From DASSFZ01 sp035283185 (lineage in GTDB: Bacteria; Chloroflexota; Anaerolineae; Fen-1058), in NCBI GenBank assembly GCA_035283185.1, contig DATEUJ010000200.1, positions 1 to 64,000 of the forward strand: DNA of 64,000 nt, in the 5' to 3' direction. This document shows, in pieces, positions 23,537 to 33,361 of the stretch. The translations under genes and the position numbers were made by a program. The notes beneath the pieces were generated by a model that saw nothing but the letters and a program-made list of their open reading frames with translations, made no database searches and had not been told where the DNA came from. How positions within the stretch are numbered: the stretch's first letter is position 1; every line of letters begins with the position of its first letter.

Positions 23537-26385
23537 TGTCCGACTGGCTCTTCTCCCGCTCCCTCGCCCAATCGGTGCGCGTCGTCGAGCGCGTCGAACT
23601 ATGGGGACAGCAGCAGGCGCGCGTCTGGGATCCCGCGCGCAACGAAGTCTTGCTGCTCCCCGCGTCCGACCTTGCTTCGCCGGATGGGACTGAGCCGCAG
23701 GCCGTTCATCGGCTGTTGTCTGTCATCGCTGCCGCGCGCATCCGAGAAGCGCTGGCCGGCGAGACGCTGGCCGCGCCGCTCGACGCGAGCGTCATCCCGC
23801 TGCCGCACCAACTGCGCGCGCTGGCGCGAGCCACCTCCGACGATCGTATCCGCTTTTTGTTGGCCGACGAGGTCGGGCTGGGAAAGACGATCGAGGCCGG
23901 GTTGATCCTGCGCGAGTTGAAACTGCGCGGGCTTGCCCGGCGGACGCTCGTCGTCGCACCCAAGGGCATCGTCCTGCAGTGGGTCGAGGAGATGCGGACG
24001 CACTTCCGGGAGACGTTCCGCCTGATCCAGCCGGCCGACCTGATGGCCTTCGAGCGGACGGCGTGGGACACCAATCCGTGGGAGCGTTTCGAGCAGGCGG
24101 TCGTGTCGATGGACGCCGTCAAGCCGATCGAGGAGCGGCGCGGCTGGACGGCGGAGCAAGTCGCGCGGCACAACCAGACCCGCTTCGAAGATCTGCTCGC
24201 CGCCGGCTGGGATTTGATCGTCGTCGACGAGGCGCACCGCATCGCCGGGTCGAGCGAGAGCGTCGCCCGCTACCAGCTGGGCAAGGGGCTGACCGCTGCC
24301 GCGCCGTATCTGTTGCTGCTCTCGGCGACGCCGCACTCCGGCAAGAGCGACGCCTTCCGCCGGCTGATGAACCTGCTCGACCCCGACGACTTTCCGCTGA
24401 CGATCGACCTCGACCGGGAGCGCGTCGCGCCGTATGTCATCCGTACCGAGAAGCGCCGCGCGGTCGACGCCGACGGCAGGCCGCTGTTTCAACCGCGACA
24501 CACGCGCTTGCTGCCGGTGCAGTGGGGCGCGCCGCATCGCCTCCAGCAGCAGTTGTACGACGCGGTCACCGAGTACGTGCGCGACGGCTACAACCGGGCG
24601 CGGCTGGAGAAGCGCAACGCCGTCGGGTTCCTGCTGCTCCTGATGCAGCGGCTGGTCGCCAGCAGCACGCGCGCCATTCGCGCCGCGCTCGAGCGCCGGC
24701 TGGATGTGCTGCGTCAGGCGCAGGACGACGGCACGCCGGCGGACGACCTCCGCGAATGGGAAGCCGAATGGCTGGAGTCGGACAGCCAGGAGCAATTGGA
24801 CGAGATCATCGCCCGCGCAGCGCAGGCGCGCGAGGATGAGCGCGAGGAAGTGGAGCGGCTGCTCAGCCTGGCTCGACAGTGCGAGGCGGCCCGGCCCGAC
24901 GCCAAGGCCGAGGCGCTGCTCGACCTGCTGACGCAACTGGAGCGCGAAGAAAGCGATCCGGCCCTCAAGTTCCTGATCTTCACCGAGTTCGTATCGACGC
25001 AGGCGATGCTGGGCGAATTCCTGGCCGATCGCGGTTACAGCGTCGTCTGCCTGAACGGATCGATGGACCTGGACGAGCGGCGGCAGGCGCAGCGTGATTT
25101 CGCAGCCGAGGCGCGCGTGTTGCTCTCGACCGATGCCGGCGGCGAAGGCCTGAACCTGCAGGTGGCGCACGTCGCCATCAACTACGACATCCCCTGGTCG
25201 CCAACCAAGATCGAGCAGCGCATCGGCCGCGTCGACCGCATCGGGCAGACGCGCCCGGTGCGCGCCTTCAACTTCGCGATCGAAGACTCGGTCGATCATC
25301 GCGTGCAGGAAGTGCTGGCGCGCAAACTGGCCGTCATCCTGGCCGAGTTCGGCGTGGATAAGACGTCGGACATCCTCGACTCGGCCGAGGCCGAAGCCGA
25401 CTTCGACCAGTTGTATCGCGAGGCGCTGCTGCACCCGGAGCAGATCGAGCAGGAAGTCGATCGGCTGGTGGAATCGATCCGGCAGCGGACGGCCGAAGCG
25501 CGCGGCGCCTTCTCGCTGTTCGGCGACGACGCGCCGATCGACCCGTCGGCCGCAGCGCGCATCCAAAGTCACCCGCTCCAGTTGTGGGTGGAGAGCGCGA
25601 CCGTCAACGACCTGCGCGCCGAGGGCTGGCACGTCTTGCAGACGGCGAACGGCTACGACGTGCGACGTGGCGCGCGCGAAGCCTGGGGATCGATTCGGTT
25701 TCGGGCGCGACCGGGTCGCGCCGGGGAAGGCGAAGACCGGGCGGACGCGGCGCGCGTGATCGGCCTGGACGACGAGCGCGTCCAATCGCTGCTCAATCGA
25801 GCGGCGCAGCACGTGCCGGGTCAGCCGATCCCGGTGTGGAGTGTGTCCGGGCTGGCCGAGGGCGTGTCGGGCATCTGGTCGCTGTGGCGCGTGTCGCTGA
25901 TCGCCGGCGAGTCGCGGGCATCGCGCGTGTTCCCCTTGTTCGTCCACGACGACGGCCGGCTGCTGATGCCGTCGGCGCGACACGTGTGGGACGTGCTCGC
26001 CTCGCCCGGAACGCCGATTCAGGAGGCCGGCGTCGAGACGGACGGCGCGGCGGCTGCATACGAACGCATCGCCGAAGTCGCGCGCCGCGAGGGAGAGCGC
26101 GTGTACCATGCGCTGCTGGAGCGGCATCGGGCCAGGCTGCAGCGCGAGCGCGAGAAGGGCGAGTACTCGTTCGAGGCGCGCCGCGCCGCGATCGACCGCA
26201 TCGGGCTGGCGAACGTCCGGCAGAAGCGGCTGAGCGCGCTGGCCGCCGACGAGACGCGCTGGGCCGATGACCTGCGCCGCCAATCGCACGCGCTCCCCGA
26301 CCTGGAAGCCGTGATCTTCGTGAAAGTGACTCTCCCGACTCTGACGGGAAATAGGACACGGAAAAACACGGATGAACACAGATAA
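23536..26385 (+). CDS. brxHII: SNF2/DEAD-type helicase of the BREX-3 cluster (BrxHII-like)
   Basis: The 949-residue superfamily 2 helicase has motif I ADEVGLGKTIEAGL (about 114-127), motif II VDEAHR, motif III SATPHSGK, and the second domain with FTEF, STDAGGEGLNLQ and QRIGRVDRIGQTR. A coiled insertion (about 400-470) separates the lobes. ATG at 23536 overlaps the previous stop. The helicase is a standard BREX-3 component, so the BrxHII name rests on context. The last about 15 residues (TGNRTRKNTDEHR) are encoded by one arm of a dispersed inverted repeat, so the natural C-terminus has been altered. Confidence 0.82.
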   Translation: MSDWLFSRSLAQSVRVVERVELWGQQQARVWDPARNEVLLLPASDLASPDGTEPQAVHRLLSVIAAARIREALAGETLAAPLDASVIPLPHQLRALARATSDDRIRFLLADEVGLGKTIEAGLILRELKLRGLARRTLVVAPKGIVLQWVEEMRTHFRETFRLIQPADLMAFERTAWDTNPWERFEQAVVSMDAVKPIEERRGWTAEQVARHNQTRFEDLLAAGWDLIVVDEAHRIAGSSESVARYQLGKGLTAAAPYLLLLSATPHSGKSDAFRRLMNLLDPDDFPLTIDLDRERVAPYVIRTEKRRAVDADGRPLFQPRHTRLLPVQWGAPHRLQQQLYDAVTEYVRDGYNRARLEKRNAVGFLLLLMQRLVASSTRAIRAALERRLDVLRQAQDDGTPADDLREWEAEWLESDSQEQLDEIIARAAQAREDEREEVERLLSLARQCEAARPDAKAEALLDLLTQLEREESDPALKFLIFTEFVSTQAMLGEFLADRGYSVVCLNGSMDLDERRQAQRDFAAEARVLLSTDAGGEGLNLQVAHVAINYDIPWSPTKIEQRIGRVDRIGQTRPVRAFNFAIEDSVDHRVQEVLARKLAVILAEFGVDKTSDILDSAEAEADFDQLYREALLHPEQIEQEVDRLVESIRQRTAEARGAFSLFGDDAPIDPSAAARIQSHPLQLWVESATVNDLRAEGWHVLQTANGYDVRRGAREAWGSIRFRARPGRAGEGEDRADAARVIGLDDERVQSLLNRAAQHVPGQPIPVWSVSGLAEGVSGIWSLWRVSLIAGESRASRVFPLFVHDDGRLLMPSARHVWDVLASPGTPIQEAGVETDGAAAAYERIAEVARREGERVYHALLERHRARLQREREKGEYSFEARRAAIDRIGLANVRQKRLSALAADETRWADDLRRQSHALPDLEAVIFVKVTLPTLTGNRTRKNTDEHR

Positions 26386-26426
26386 GGCTCGGAATCCGTG
26401 TGAATCTGTGTTCGTCCGTGTCCCAT
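26351..26426. repeat. Inverted repeat of the CACGGAT type
   Basis: GGACACGG (26354-26361) pairs with CCGTGTCC (26416-26423), and GAACACAGAT (26374-26383) pairs with ATCTGTGTTC (26404-26413). It overlaps the 3' end of the helicase gene and separates it from the AbiE cassette. Confidence 0.6.
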
Positions 26427-26481
26427 AGGTGCTGTTTCCCGCTGAACCCGGAAGAGCCGTGAAAGTCAGGCCGCAATGATA

Positions 26482-26526
26482 TTCAAAGTGCAGTAATTCG
26501 TGCTATACTGGAACTACTACACTTTG
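26482..26526 (+). promoter_or_regulatory. AbiE promoter with flanking inverted repeat
   Basis: TTCAAA (26482-26487) and TATACT (26504-26509) with a 16-base spacer form a promoter. CAAAGTG (26484-26490) and CACTTTG (26520-26526) flank it as an inverted repeat. AbiEi antitoxins are known to repress their own promoter by binding inverted repeats, which fits. Confidence 0.6.
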
Positions 26527-26539
26527 GATGTAAAGCATC

Positions 26540-27349
26540 ATGGCGAACCTGGCTGGCATTTCCGAGACGAATCGGCAGTACCTCACCCGGTTGCATCGGC
26601 GCGCCAAGGGGTTGGTCGACGTGGGCGAGGCCTCGACGCTGCTCGACATCGATCGGGTGCGTGCGGCCAAACTCCTCGCGCAGCTCGCCGAGCAAGGTTG
26701 GGCGCGCCGGCTGCGGCGCGGCCTGTACGTTCTCATCCCCCTCGAAGCCACTTCACCTGAAGACTGGTCGGAAGACCCGTGGATCGTCGCGCAGCGCGTC
26801 TTTCAACCCGGCTACGTCGCAGGCTGGAGCGCGTGCGAGCACTGGGGCTTTACGAAGCAAATCTTTCGCGACGTGGCTGTGTTCACCGCCGGGACGATCC
26901 GCGACCGGCGCGTGACGATCGATCAGACGACGTACGTGCTGCGCAAAATCTCCGACCGATTGCTGTTTGGCACGCGCGCAGCCTGGCGCAAGGACACACC
27001 GGTACAGGTTTCCGATCCGACGCGCACGGTGGTCGACGTGCTGGACGATCCCGCCTGGGGAGGCGGCATTCGCCACGTGGCCCAAATCGTCGAAGCCTAC
27101 TGCTCATCGGAGCATCGCAACGACACCCTCCTGCTGGATTACCTCGACCGGATTGGCAACGCGGCTGCCGCCAAGCGATTGGGCTACATCCTGGAAGTGC
27201 AGGGCGCGACCGATCAGGCGCTGCTCGATCGACTGCGAGCCTTTGTCACCGCCGGATACGTTCAGCTCGATCCGGCGGTGCCGCCGCGCGGGCCGTTTGT
27301 CGCGCGCTGGAATTTGCGAGCCAATGTAGACGCGAAGCGTGCCGGATGA
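26540..27349 (+). CDS. abiEi: AbiEi-type antitoxin / transcriptional regulator
   Basis: The 269-residue protein has an N-terminal winged-helix domain (LTRLHRRAKGLVDVGEASTL to RLRRGLYVLIPL, about 15-75) and a C-terminal antitoxin domain of the AbiEi family (GYVAGWSACEHWGFTKQIFR, ...VVDVLDDPAWGGGIRHV...). It is the antitoxin of the type IV AbiE abortive-infection system and usually represses its own operon. ATG at 26540 lies 13 bases after the inverted repeat. Its stop overlaps the toxin start. It sits between BREX helicase and methylase, so the AbiE pair is inserted cargo. Confidence 0.78.
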   Translation: MANLAGISETNRQYLTRLHRRAKGLVDVGEASTLLDIDRVRAAKLLAQLAEQGWARRLRRGLYVLIPLEATSPEDWSEDPWIVAQRVFQPGYVAGWSACEHWGFTKQIFRDVAVFTAGTIRDRRVTIDQTTYVLRKISDRLLFGTRAAWRKDTPVQVSDPTRTVVDVLDDPAWGGGIRHVAQIVEAYCSSEHRNDTLLLDYLDRIGNAAAAKRLGYILEVQGATDQALLDRLRAFVTAGYVQLDPAVPPRGPFVARWNLRANVDAKRAG

Positions 27350-27963
27350 TCCGCCTGATCGAGGTTCAGGAAGCGGCGCGCGCCTGGGGTTTGCAGCCGC
27401 ACATCGTCGAAAAAGACTACGTGCTGGGCTGGGTGCTGATGGGCTTCAGCGCCGACCGGCGTTTGCAGGCGCAATGGATCTTCAAGGGCGGCACGTGTCT
27501 GAAGAAGTGCTACGTGGAGACGTATCGCTTCTCGGAAGACCTCGACTTCACGCTCACGTCGCAGGCGACGCGCGATCCGGGCGAGATCGTCGCGATCGTC
27601 CGGTCGGTATGCGAGCGCGTCGGCGAGGTCAGCGGCATCGAGTTTCCGCCGGAGTTGATCGAGTTTCGGGCTGCGCCCAATCCGCGCGGCGGCGTCACGC
27701 TGCGGGGCAAGATCGGCTATCGAGGGCCGACGCAGCCGCGCACGCTGCCCAAGATCCAGATCGATTTGACGACGGACGAGATCGTCGTGCGCCCGCCGAT
27801 CCTGCGCTCGATCTTTCATCCGTACTCCGATCGGCCGCCCGGCGAATACCACATTCACTGCTACCCCATCGAAGAGGTGCTGGCCGAAAAGACGCGGGCG
27901 ATGAGCGAGCGCGGCCTGCCGCGCGATCTATCCTTTGTGCCGCGCTGGCTGGTTGAATTCTGA
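27346..27963 (+). CDS. abiEii: AbiEii-type nucleotidyltransferase toxin, C-terminally shortened
   Basis: The start at 27346 overlaps the antitoxin stop (ATGA). The 205-residue protein has the nucleotidyltransferase motifs WIFKGGTCLKK and FSEDLDFTL (the paired Asp), and EEVLAEKTRAMSERGLPRDL. AbiEii toxins are usually near 290 residues and continue after RGLPRDLYD; here the frame ends LSFVPRWLVEF and runs into repeat DNA. About 90 C-terminal residues seem lost. The catalytic half is present, so residual activity cannot be excluded, but it may be a defused toxin. Confidence 0.7.
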   Translation: MIRLIEVQEAARAWGLQPHIVEKDYVLGWVLMGFSADRRLQAQWIFKGGTCLKKCYVETYRFSEDLDFTLTSQATRDPGEIVAIVRSVCERVGEVSGIEFPPELIEFRAAPNPRGGVTLRGKIGYRGPTQPRTLPKIQIDLTTDEIVVRPPILRSIFHPYSDRPPGEYHIHCYPIEEVLAEKTRAMSERGLPRDLSFVPRWLVEF

Positions 27964-28070
27964 CACGCTGACAAGGTGACGGGGTGGCGAGTGAATGACA
28001 AGACGTGGCGCGTGAAACGTGGCGGATGGTTTTCATCCTTCATCCTTCCGCCTTCATCCTTTGACTAACT
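27964..28070. repeat. Low-complexity repeats after the AbiE pair
   Basis: Degenerate GTGAC/GTGGCG words are followed by TTCATCC heptamers (about 28033-28062), as at 2625-2656. They fill the gap between the shortened toxin and the methylase and mark the insertion edge. Confidence 0.5.
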
Positions 28071-30674
28071 ATGCCCAAGAAAACTGCCTCGCAGCCTCGA
28101 CTGATGCACGACCAAGCGGCGACATACGACGCCACACCGGAGCCTGATGCGCTCGCCCACCTGCGCCGGCCATTGACGAAAGAAGACCTGGACAAGGTTC
28201 GCCACATCGAGGGCTTCCCCATCGGCGCGGACGAGGACATCATCGCGCTGTCCGACCCGCCGTATTACACTGCCTGCCCCAACCCGTTCCTCGAAGACTT
28301 CATCAAAGCCTACGGCAAGCCTTATGACGAAGCGACCGACACCTACCATCGTGAGCCTTTTGCGTTCGACGTGAGCGAGGGCAAGAACGACCCGATCTAC
28401 AACGCGCACAGTTACCACACCAAGGTGCCGCACAAAGCCATCATGCGCTACATCCTGCACTACACCGAGCCGGGCGACGTGGTGTTCGACGGCTTCTGCG
28501 GCACGGGCATGACGGGCGTCGCGGCGCAGATGTGCGCCAATCCCGACCCGGAGTTCAAGGCGCAGATTGAAGCCGAGATGTCGGGCGTGAAGTGGGGCGC
28601 GCGGCGGGCGGTGCTATCGGATCTCAGTCCTGCTTCGACCTTTATTGCGCACAACTACGTCTCGATGACGCGTCTACGTGAGTTCGAGAAGGAGGCAATG
28701 TCGGTAATTGAAAAAGTAGAGGAATCTCTGGCATGGCTCTACCAGGATGAGTTAGGGGCTATTGCTAACGCGATTTGGTCAGATGTGTTTGTATGCCCGA
28801 ATTGCACAAGGGAAATCGTCTATTGGAAGGCCGCTGTTGTGGATGGCGCTCTAGAGAAGTCCTTTCCATGCCCTCACTGTGGGTCTATGGTTGGCAAAGC
28901 CACGTCCAAGGAGAACGACGCCGTAAAACTGGAACGCGCCTTCGAAACTCGCTTTGATCCTGTACTAAGGAAACCCGTACGAATCCCAAGGTTTGTTCTG
29001 GTACAACAGACGGTTGTCGGCCCTCACGGAAAAGAGACGGTTGCGGCATCCGACAAAAAGGCTGAAGCCATTTTAGAACTCTTGACAAACAAGGAGTGGC
29101 CATCCATCCCGACAGATGAATTCTTTCCTGGAAGGCAAACCAATAAGCTGATTCATGGCACCGGCATTTCACACATATGCCATATGTATACACTACGTGC
29201 CCTATATGCATTAGGTTGGTTGTGGCAGCAGCAGTTGAGCTCTCGAGAATACACCCAGCTATTCAGGTTCTGCTTAACAGGAATCAACAACTACATATCA
29301 CGGAAGCAAGGTTACTTTGGTGGCGGCGGAGGTGTAGCCGGAACTTTGTTTACTCCATCTCTCCACATTGAGAGAAATGTTTTTGACGTGCTCCTGCGTA
29401 AGGTGAAGAGTGTATCGAAGCTCTCGACAAGCAATAGACACACGTCCATCGTTTCCACTCAAAGCATCACAGATGTGCAGAACCTTCCTGATGGTTCCAT
29501 TGATTACATCTTTACGGATCCCCCATTTGGCGAATCGATTCAATACGCTGAGCTGAATCTGTTTGTAGAAGCTTGGTTAGGTGTCCGGACCGTTGCTGAA
29601 CAAGACTGTGTGCTCAACTATGTGCATAGGAAAGACCTGGCATTCTACTCAACGACTATGAGCCGTGCCTTTCAGCAGTATGCCAGAGTCCTCAAGCCGG
29701 GGAGATGGATCACCATTGAGTTTCACAATAGCCAGAATGCAGTATGGAATGCGATCCAACAAGCTGTAGAATCCTCTGGGCTAGTTGTGGCAGACGTACG
29801 TGTGCTGGATAAGCAGCAACGTTCATTCAACGCGGTCAACCGTGTTGGGGCAGTCGATCAAGACCTTGTCATTTCTGCATATACGCCTCGTACCCTGTTC
29901 GAACAGCGTTTTCGAGAAGAAGCCGGCACGGAGCAGGGTGCGTGGGACTTCATCCGCCAGCACCTGGCTCAACTGCCCGTTTTCGTTGAAAAGAACGGCG
30001 CGGTCGAAGTCATCGCCGAGCGGCAGAACTATCTCCTCTTCGACCGCATGGTCGCCTTCCACATCCAGCGCGGCGCGTCGGTGCCTCTGTCGGCCGCCGA
30101 GTTCTACGCCGGTCTCCGCCAGCGTTTCCCCGAGCGCGACGGCATGTACTTCCTGCCGGAGCAGGTCGCCGAGTACGACACCAAGCGGGCGCAGGTCGCG
30201 CAGGTGGAGCAGCTCAGCCTGTTCGTCAGCGACGAGAAGAGCGCGGTGCAGTGGCTGCGCACGCAGCTAGAGTCCGAGCCGCAGACCTACCAGGACATTC
30301 AGCCGAAGTTCCTGCAAGAGCTGCATCAGGCGCGGCACGAGAAAATGCCGGAACTGCGTCAACTGCTGGAAGAGAACTTCCTCAAGGACGACGAAGATCG
30401 CTGGTACGTGCCCGATCCGGCCAAAGCTGAAGACCTCGAAAAGTTGCGCGAGCGCGGGCTGCTGCGCGAGTTCGCGGCGTACGTCGAGTCGAAGGGGCGG
30501 CTCAAGACGTTCCGCACGGAGGCGGTACGGGCCGGGTTCAAGTCGGCCTGGGGCAAGCGGGATTACAAGACGATCATCGAGGTGGCGCGTCGATTGCCGG
30601 AGGATGTGCTGCAAGAGGATCCGGCGCTGTTGATGTATTACGATAATGCGGTGATGAGGAGTGGGGTTAGGTGA
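28071..30674 (+). CDS. pglX: BREX-3 adenine-specific DNA methylase (PglX-type)
   Basis: The 867-residue methylase should mark host DNA at N6-adenine in the BREX motif. It has an early SDPPYYT segment, the AdoMet motif FDGFCGTGMTG (about 139-149), a CPNC...CPHC zinc ribbon (about 242-273) and the catalytic TDPPFGES (about 482-489), followed by a long helical C-terminal domain. Base composition changes sharply: about 28680-29900 is clearly AT-richer than both ends, pointing to replacement of the central recognition region. The stop overlaps the GTG of the first CHAT gene (GTGA), linking the two in translation. Confidence 0.82.
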   Translation: MPKKTASQPRLMHDQAATYDATPEPDALAHLRRPLTKEDLDKVRHIEGFPIGADEDIIALSDPPYYTACPNPFLEDFIKAYGKPYDEATDTYHREPFAFDVSEGKNDPIYNAHSYHTKVPHKAIMRYILHYTEPGDVVFDGFCGTGMTGVAAQMCANPDPEFKAQIEAEMSGVKWGARRAVLSDLSPASTFIAHNYVSMTRLREFEKEAMSVIEKVEESLAWLYQDELGAIANAIWSDVFVCPNCTREIVYWKAAVVDGALEKSFPCPHCGSMVGKATSKENDAVKLERAFETRFDPVLRKPVRIPRFVLVQQTVVGPHGKETVAASDKKAEAILELLTNKEWPSIPTDEFFPGRQTNKLIHGTGISHICHMYTLRALYALGWLWQQQLSSREYTQLFRFCLTGINNYISRKQGYFGGGGGVAGTLFTPSLHIERNVFDVLLRKVKSVSKLSTSNRHTSIVSTQSITDVQNLPDGSIDYIFTDPPFGESIQYAELNLFVEAWLGVRTVAEQDCVLNYVHRKDLAFYSTTMSRAFQQYARVLKPGRWITIEFHNSQNAVWNAIQQAVESSGLVVADVRVLDKQQRSFNAVNRVGAVDQDLVISAYTPRTLFEQRFREEAGTEQGAWDFIRQHLAQLPVFVEKNGAVEVIAERQNYLLFDRMVAFHIQRGASVPLSAAEFYAGLRQRFPERDGMYFLPEQVAEYDTKRAQVAQVEQLSLFVSDEKSAVQWLRTQLESEPQTYQDIQPKFLQELHQARHEKMPELRQLLEENFLKDDEDRWYVPDPAKAEDLEKLRERGLLREFAAYVESKGRLKTFRTEAVRAGFKSAWGKRDYKTIIEVARRLPEDVLQEDPALLMYYDNAVMRSGVR

Positions 30675-33361
30675 ACATCGACGGACCTCATATCCCTCAA
30701 GAGTTTGCGAGCGATATCCAACGGGCTGTTACCGCCACACAGAATTATCTGAGCACTGGTGATCACAATACCCTGTCACAGGCAGTTGTCGCATGGCAAC
30801 ACATCCTGGATCATCCCAGGATTGACGATGCACCAGTGTCTTTTAGGTTGGCGGTCCTGAATGGTGCTGGTAACACGTACCAGCTATGGTATCATTCCAC
30901 TGGGAATGCGGATGATCTGTATCGAGCATTATCGCTGTGCCAACAAGCACTTCAACTTACTTCTTCCTCTTCATCCGAACGGGTCGCTTGTTTGGGAAGC
31001 CTTGCGTATTGTCTAAGCGATTTGTTCTTCCTTACCGGAGATTTGGCCGATCTAGAGCAGGCTATTGGCGCCGAACAGCAGGCTGTTGTGCTCGCCATGT
31101 CATTGGCTTCGCCAGATTTGCCCATCCTGTTGAGCTACCTAAGTGACAGCCTACGCGAACGTTATTCACGTACCCGTAACTTGGATGATCTGAATCAATC
31201 TGTCACCTTATCAAAACAAGCAGTAAAACTAACCTCGCACGACTCTCTTTATCTTTCTGGCTTTCTGAACAATCTGGGAAATTGTTGGCACGATCGCTAC
31301 ACATACATGCATGAGTTCGTTGATCTGCAAAAGGCTGTGGCTGCCTATCAATGTGCGGTCGCCCGATCTTCACCAGCCGATTCTGGCCGACCTAAGTTCC
31401 TAGGCAATTTAGGCACAGCTTTGCGCGAGCGCTACGCTCATACTGAAAACCCCAACGACATCGAAGAGGCCATTACCTTTTGTGAACAATCAGTTCGACT
31501 CACTCCCCCATCTTCGCCTCATCATCCCGTACGTTCAAATAGCCTAGCTACCGCGCTTCAGCAACGATATATGCAAGTCGTCAATCCTTCCGATTTGGAG
31601 CGGGCTATTACAGCATTTCGACAGACCTGTGGGCAAGGGCTTAACACACAGTTGAGGGTAGTGTTGACGGCCAGTCACAATTGGGGCAACTGGGCTTTGG
31701 AGCGAGGTGCTTGGCAGGAAGCAGTACAAGCTTTTAGTTCTGGCCATCAAGCCATTGCACGACTATTGAGGACGCAAACTATGCGCGCTGGTAAAGAGTC
31801 ATGGTTGCGTGAAGCGTGGGGAATCTTCGGGCGATCTGCTTATGCTCAAGCCAAGTGCGGCGAGCTCGCAGTCGCAGTTTCCACTCTTGAATCTGGGCGT
31901 GCTCGTCTGTTGTCTGAGACGCTGGAACGTAACCGCATTGATCTGGAAAAGCTCAAAGACATTGGTCGTGCTGATTTGCTTGAGCGTTATCGCGCTGCGT
32001 CAGGTCGCATTGTGCAACTGGAGAGCCGCGAACTGCGCGGACAGGCACAAATACCAGGCTCTGACTTCATTGCTGAACTGCGCACGACGCGTGTTGAACT
32101 GGACGCTGTTATTGCCGAAATTCAACAAGTACCAGGCTACGAAGATTTCTTCCAAGCGCCCGCCTTTGAGAAGATTCAGTGCGATCTTCTCTCCGCTGAT
32201 GTTTTTACTCAGGCGGCAGTATACATTACTATCGCTCCCATTAGCGGTCTGGCGCTTATCGTCCATCAAGGTGGTATCAAAGATGTATGGTTGGACCTCA
32301 CTATAGAGGAATTGAACGGCTGGCTACTCAGACACAAAGACACCATTGGCGGCTATTTGCCCGCGCAAATGGGCGCAGCGTTGAACGAGGTGTTGCCACT
32401 GCTCGGCGAAAAAGTGATGCAGCCTATCGCCGAGGCGCTAAACTCATTGAGTGTATCAAACGTCACACTCATTCCTTGCGGTCGCCTCGCGCCGTTCCCG
32501 CTGCACGCAGCGGAGTATCGCGTCGATGGGCAGGTGCGACGGTTTATCGAGGAGTTTACTGTGACGTACATACCCTCCGCGCGAGCATTGGGTAGCAGTC
32601 GTGAAGCATTGGCTGCGGTGCCAGAACAACAGCCTACTCTGCTGGCCGTTGGCAATCCACTGCCGTTGCCGGAGAAAGTGAAGTCACTTATCTTCGCACG
32701 CCCTGAAGTCGAGGAGATTGCGCCGCTGTTCAACGGGCAAGCGACGGTATTGTACGAGCAGGATGCGACTCGTTCAGCCGTCGATGCCCAACTTGGCGTG
32801 ACAACGTATCTGCATCTGTCGTGTCACGGCATGTTCAATCCGGCTGAACCTTTGGAGTCGGGTGTTGTGCTGAGCAATGGTGAGATGCTCACTCTCAAAG
32901 ACTTGCTTGCTCGCCAGCGGCTGAGCGGTACACGGCTAGTTGTGTTGTCGGCCTGCCAAACAGCGATCACGGACTTCATAGACTTGCCGGAAGAAGCCAT
33001 CGGCTTGCCGGCGGGGTTCTTGCAGGCGGGCGTGCCGGGCGTGGTCGGCACGCTCTGGCCGGTGAATGACCTCTCCACGGCGCTGTTAATGATCAAGTTC
33101 TATGAGTATCACCTGAAAGGCAAACAGCCACCTGCGCTGGCGCTGCGTCAAGCGCAACTTTGGCTGCGGGGTGTGACCAATGCGGAACTCAGCGAGTTAT
33201 TCTCGAAGTACAAGATGACCGCGCCGGATCGACCTGAGCAGTCCCGCATGGCCTTTGAACTGGCGAGTGAGAGGTTCAGGGAGCATACGTTACGCGATCC
33301 GGACGAGCGGCCGTTTGCGCATCCATACTACTGGGCGCCGTTTGTGTTTTACGGGGTATGA
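30671..33361 (+). CDS. TPR-CHAT (caspase-like) protein 1
   Basis: GTG at 30671 overlaps the methylase stop. The 896-residue protein has helical TPR-like repeats over about residues 40-320 (for example the DLEQAI...AVVLA pattern), a linker helix region (about 330-500) and a C-terminal CHAT peptidase domain. The catalytic His719 (LSCHGMF) and Cys762 (SACQTA) are present, with LPAGFLQAGVPGVVGTLWPV and HPYYWAPFVFYG at the end. CHAT proteases belong to the caspase clan and serve in several bacterial immune systems as effectors. AT-richer than the BREX core genes, it is likely imported cargo. The target is unknown. Confidence 0.85.
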   Translation: MNIDGPHIPQEFASDIQRAVTATQNYLSTGDHNTLSQAVVAWQHILDHPRIDDAPVSFRLAVLNGAGNTYQLWYHSTGNADDLYRALSLCQQALQLTSSSSSERVACLGSLAYCLSDLFFLTGDLADLEQAIGAEQQAVVLAMSLASPDLPILLSYLSDSLRERYSRTRNLDDLNQSVTLSKQAVKLTSHDSLYLSGFLNNLGNCWHDRYTYMHEFVDLQKAVAAYQCAVARSSPADSGRPKFLGNLGTALRERYAHTENPNDIEEAITFCEQSVRLTPPSSPHHPVRSNSLATALQQRYMQVVNPSDLERAITAFRQTCGQGLNTQLRVVLTASHNWGNWALERGAWQEAVQAFSSGHQAIARLLRTQTMRAGKESWLREAWGIFGRSAYAQAKCGELAVAVSTLESGRARLLSETLERNRIDLEKLKDIGRADLLERYRAASGRIVQLESRELRGQAQIPGSDFIAELRTTRVELDAVIAEIQQVPGYEDFFQAPAFEKIQCDLLSADVFTQAAVYITIAPISGLALIVHQGGIKDVWLDLTIEELNGWLLRHKDTIGGYLPAQMGAALNEVLPLLGEKVMQPIAEALNSLSVSNVTLIPCGRLAPFPLHAAEYRVDGQVRRFIEEFTVTYIPSARALGSSREALAAVPEQQPTLLAVGNPLPLPEKVKSLIFARPEVEEIAPLFNGQATVLYEQDATRSAVDAQLGVTTYLHLSCHGMFNPAEPLESGVVLSNGEMLTLKDLLARQRLSGTRLVVLSACQTAITDFIDLPEEAIGLPAGFLQAGVPGVVGTLWPVNDLSTALLMIKFYEYHLKGKQPPALALRQAQLWLRGVTNAELSELFSKYKMTAPDRPEQSRMAFELASERFREHTLRDPDERPFAHPYYWAPFVFYGV

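Noticed and set aside
23599..26379. 926-codon minus-strand frame opposite the helicase
   Set aside because: Codon-shadow of a GC-rich gene; no domain visible, whereas all helicase motifs are present on the plus strand.
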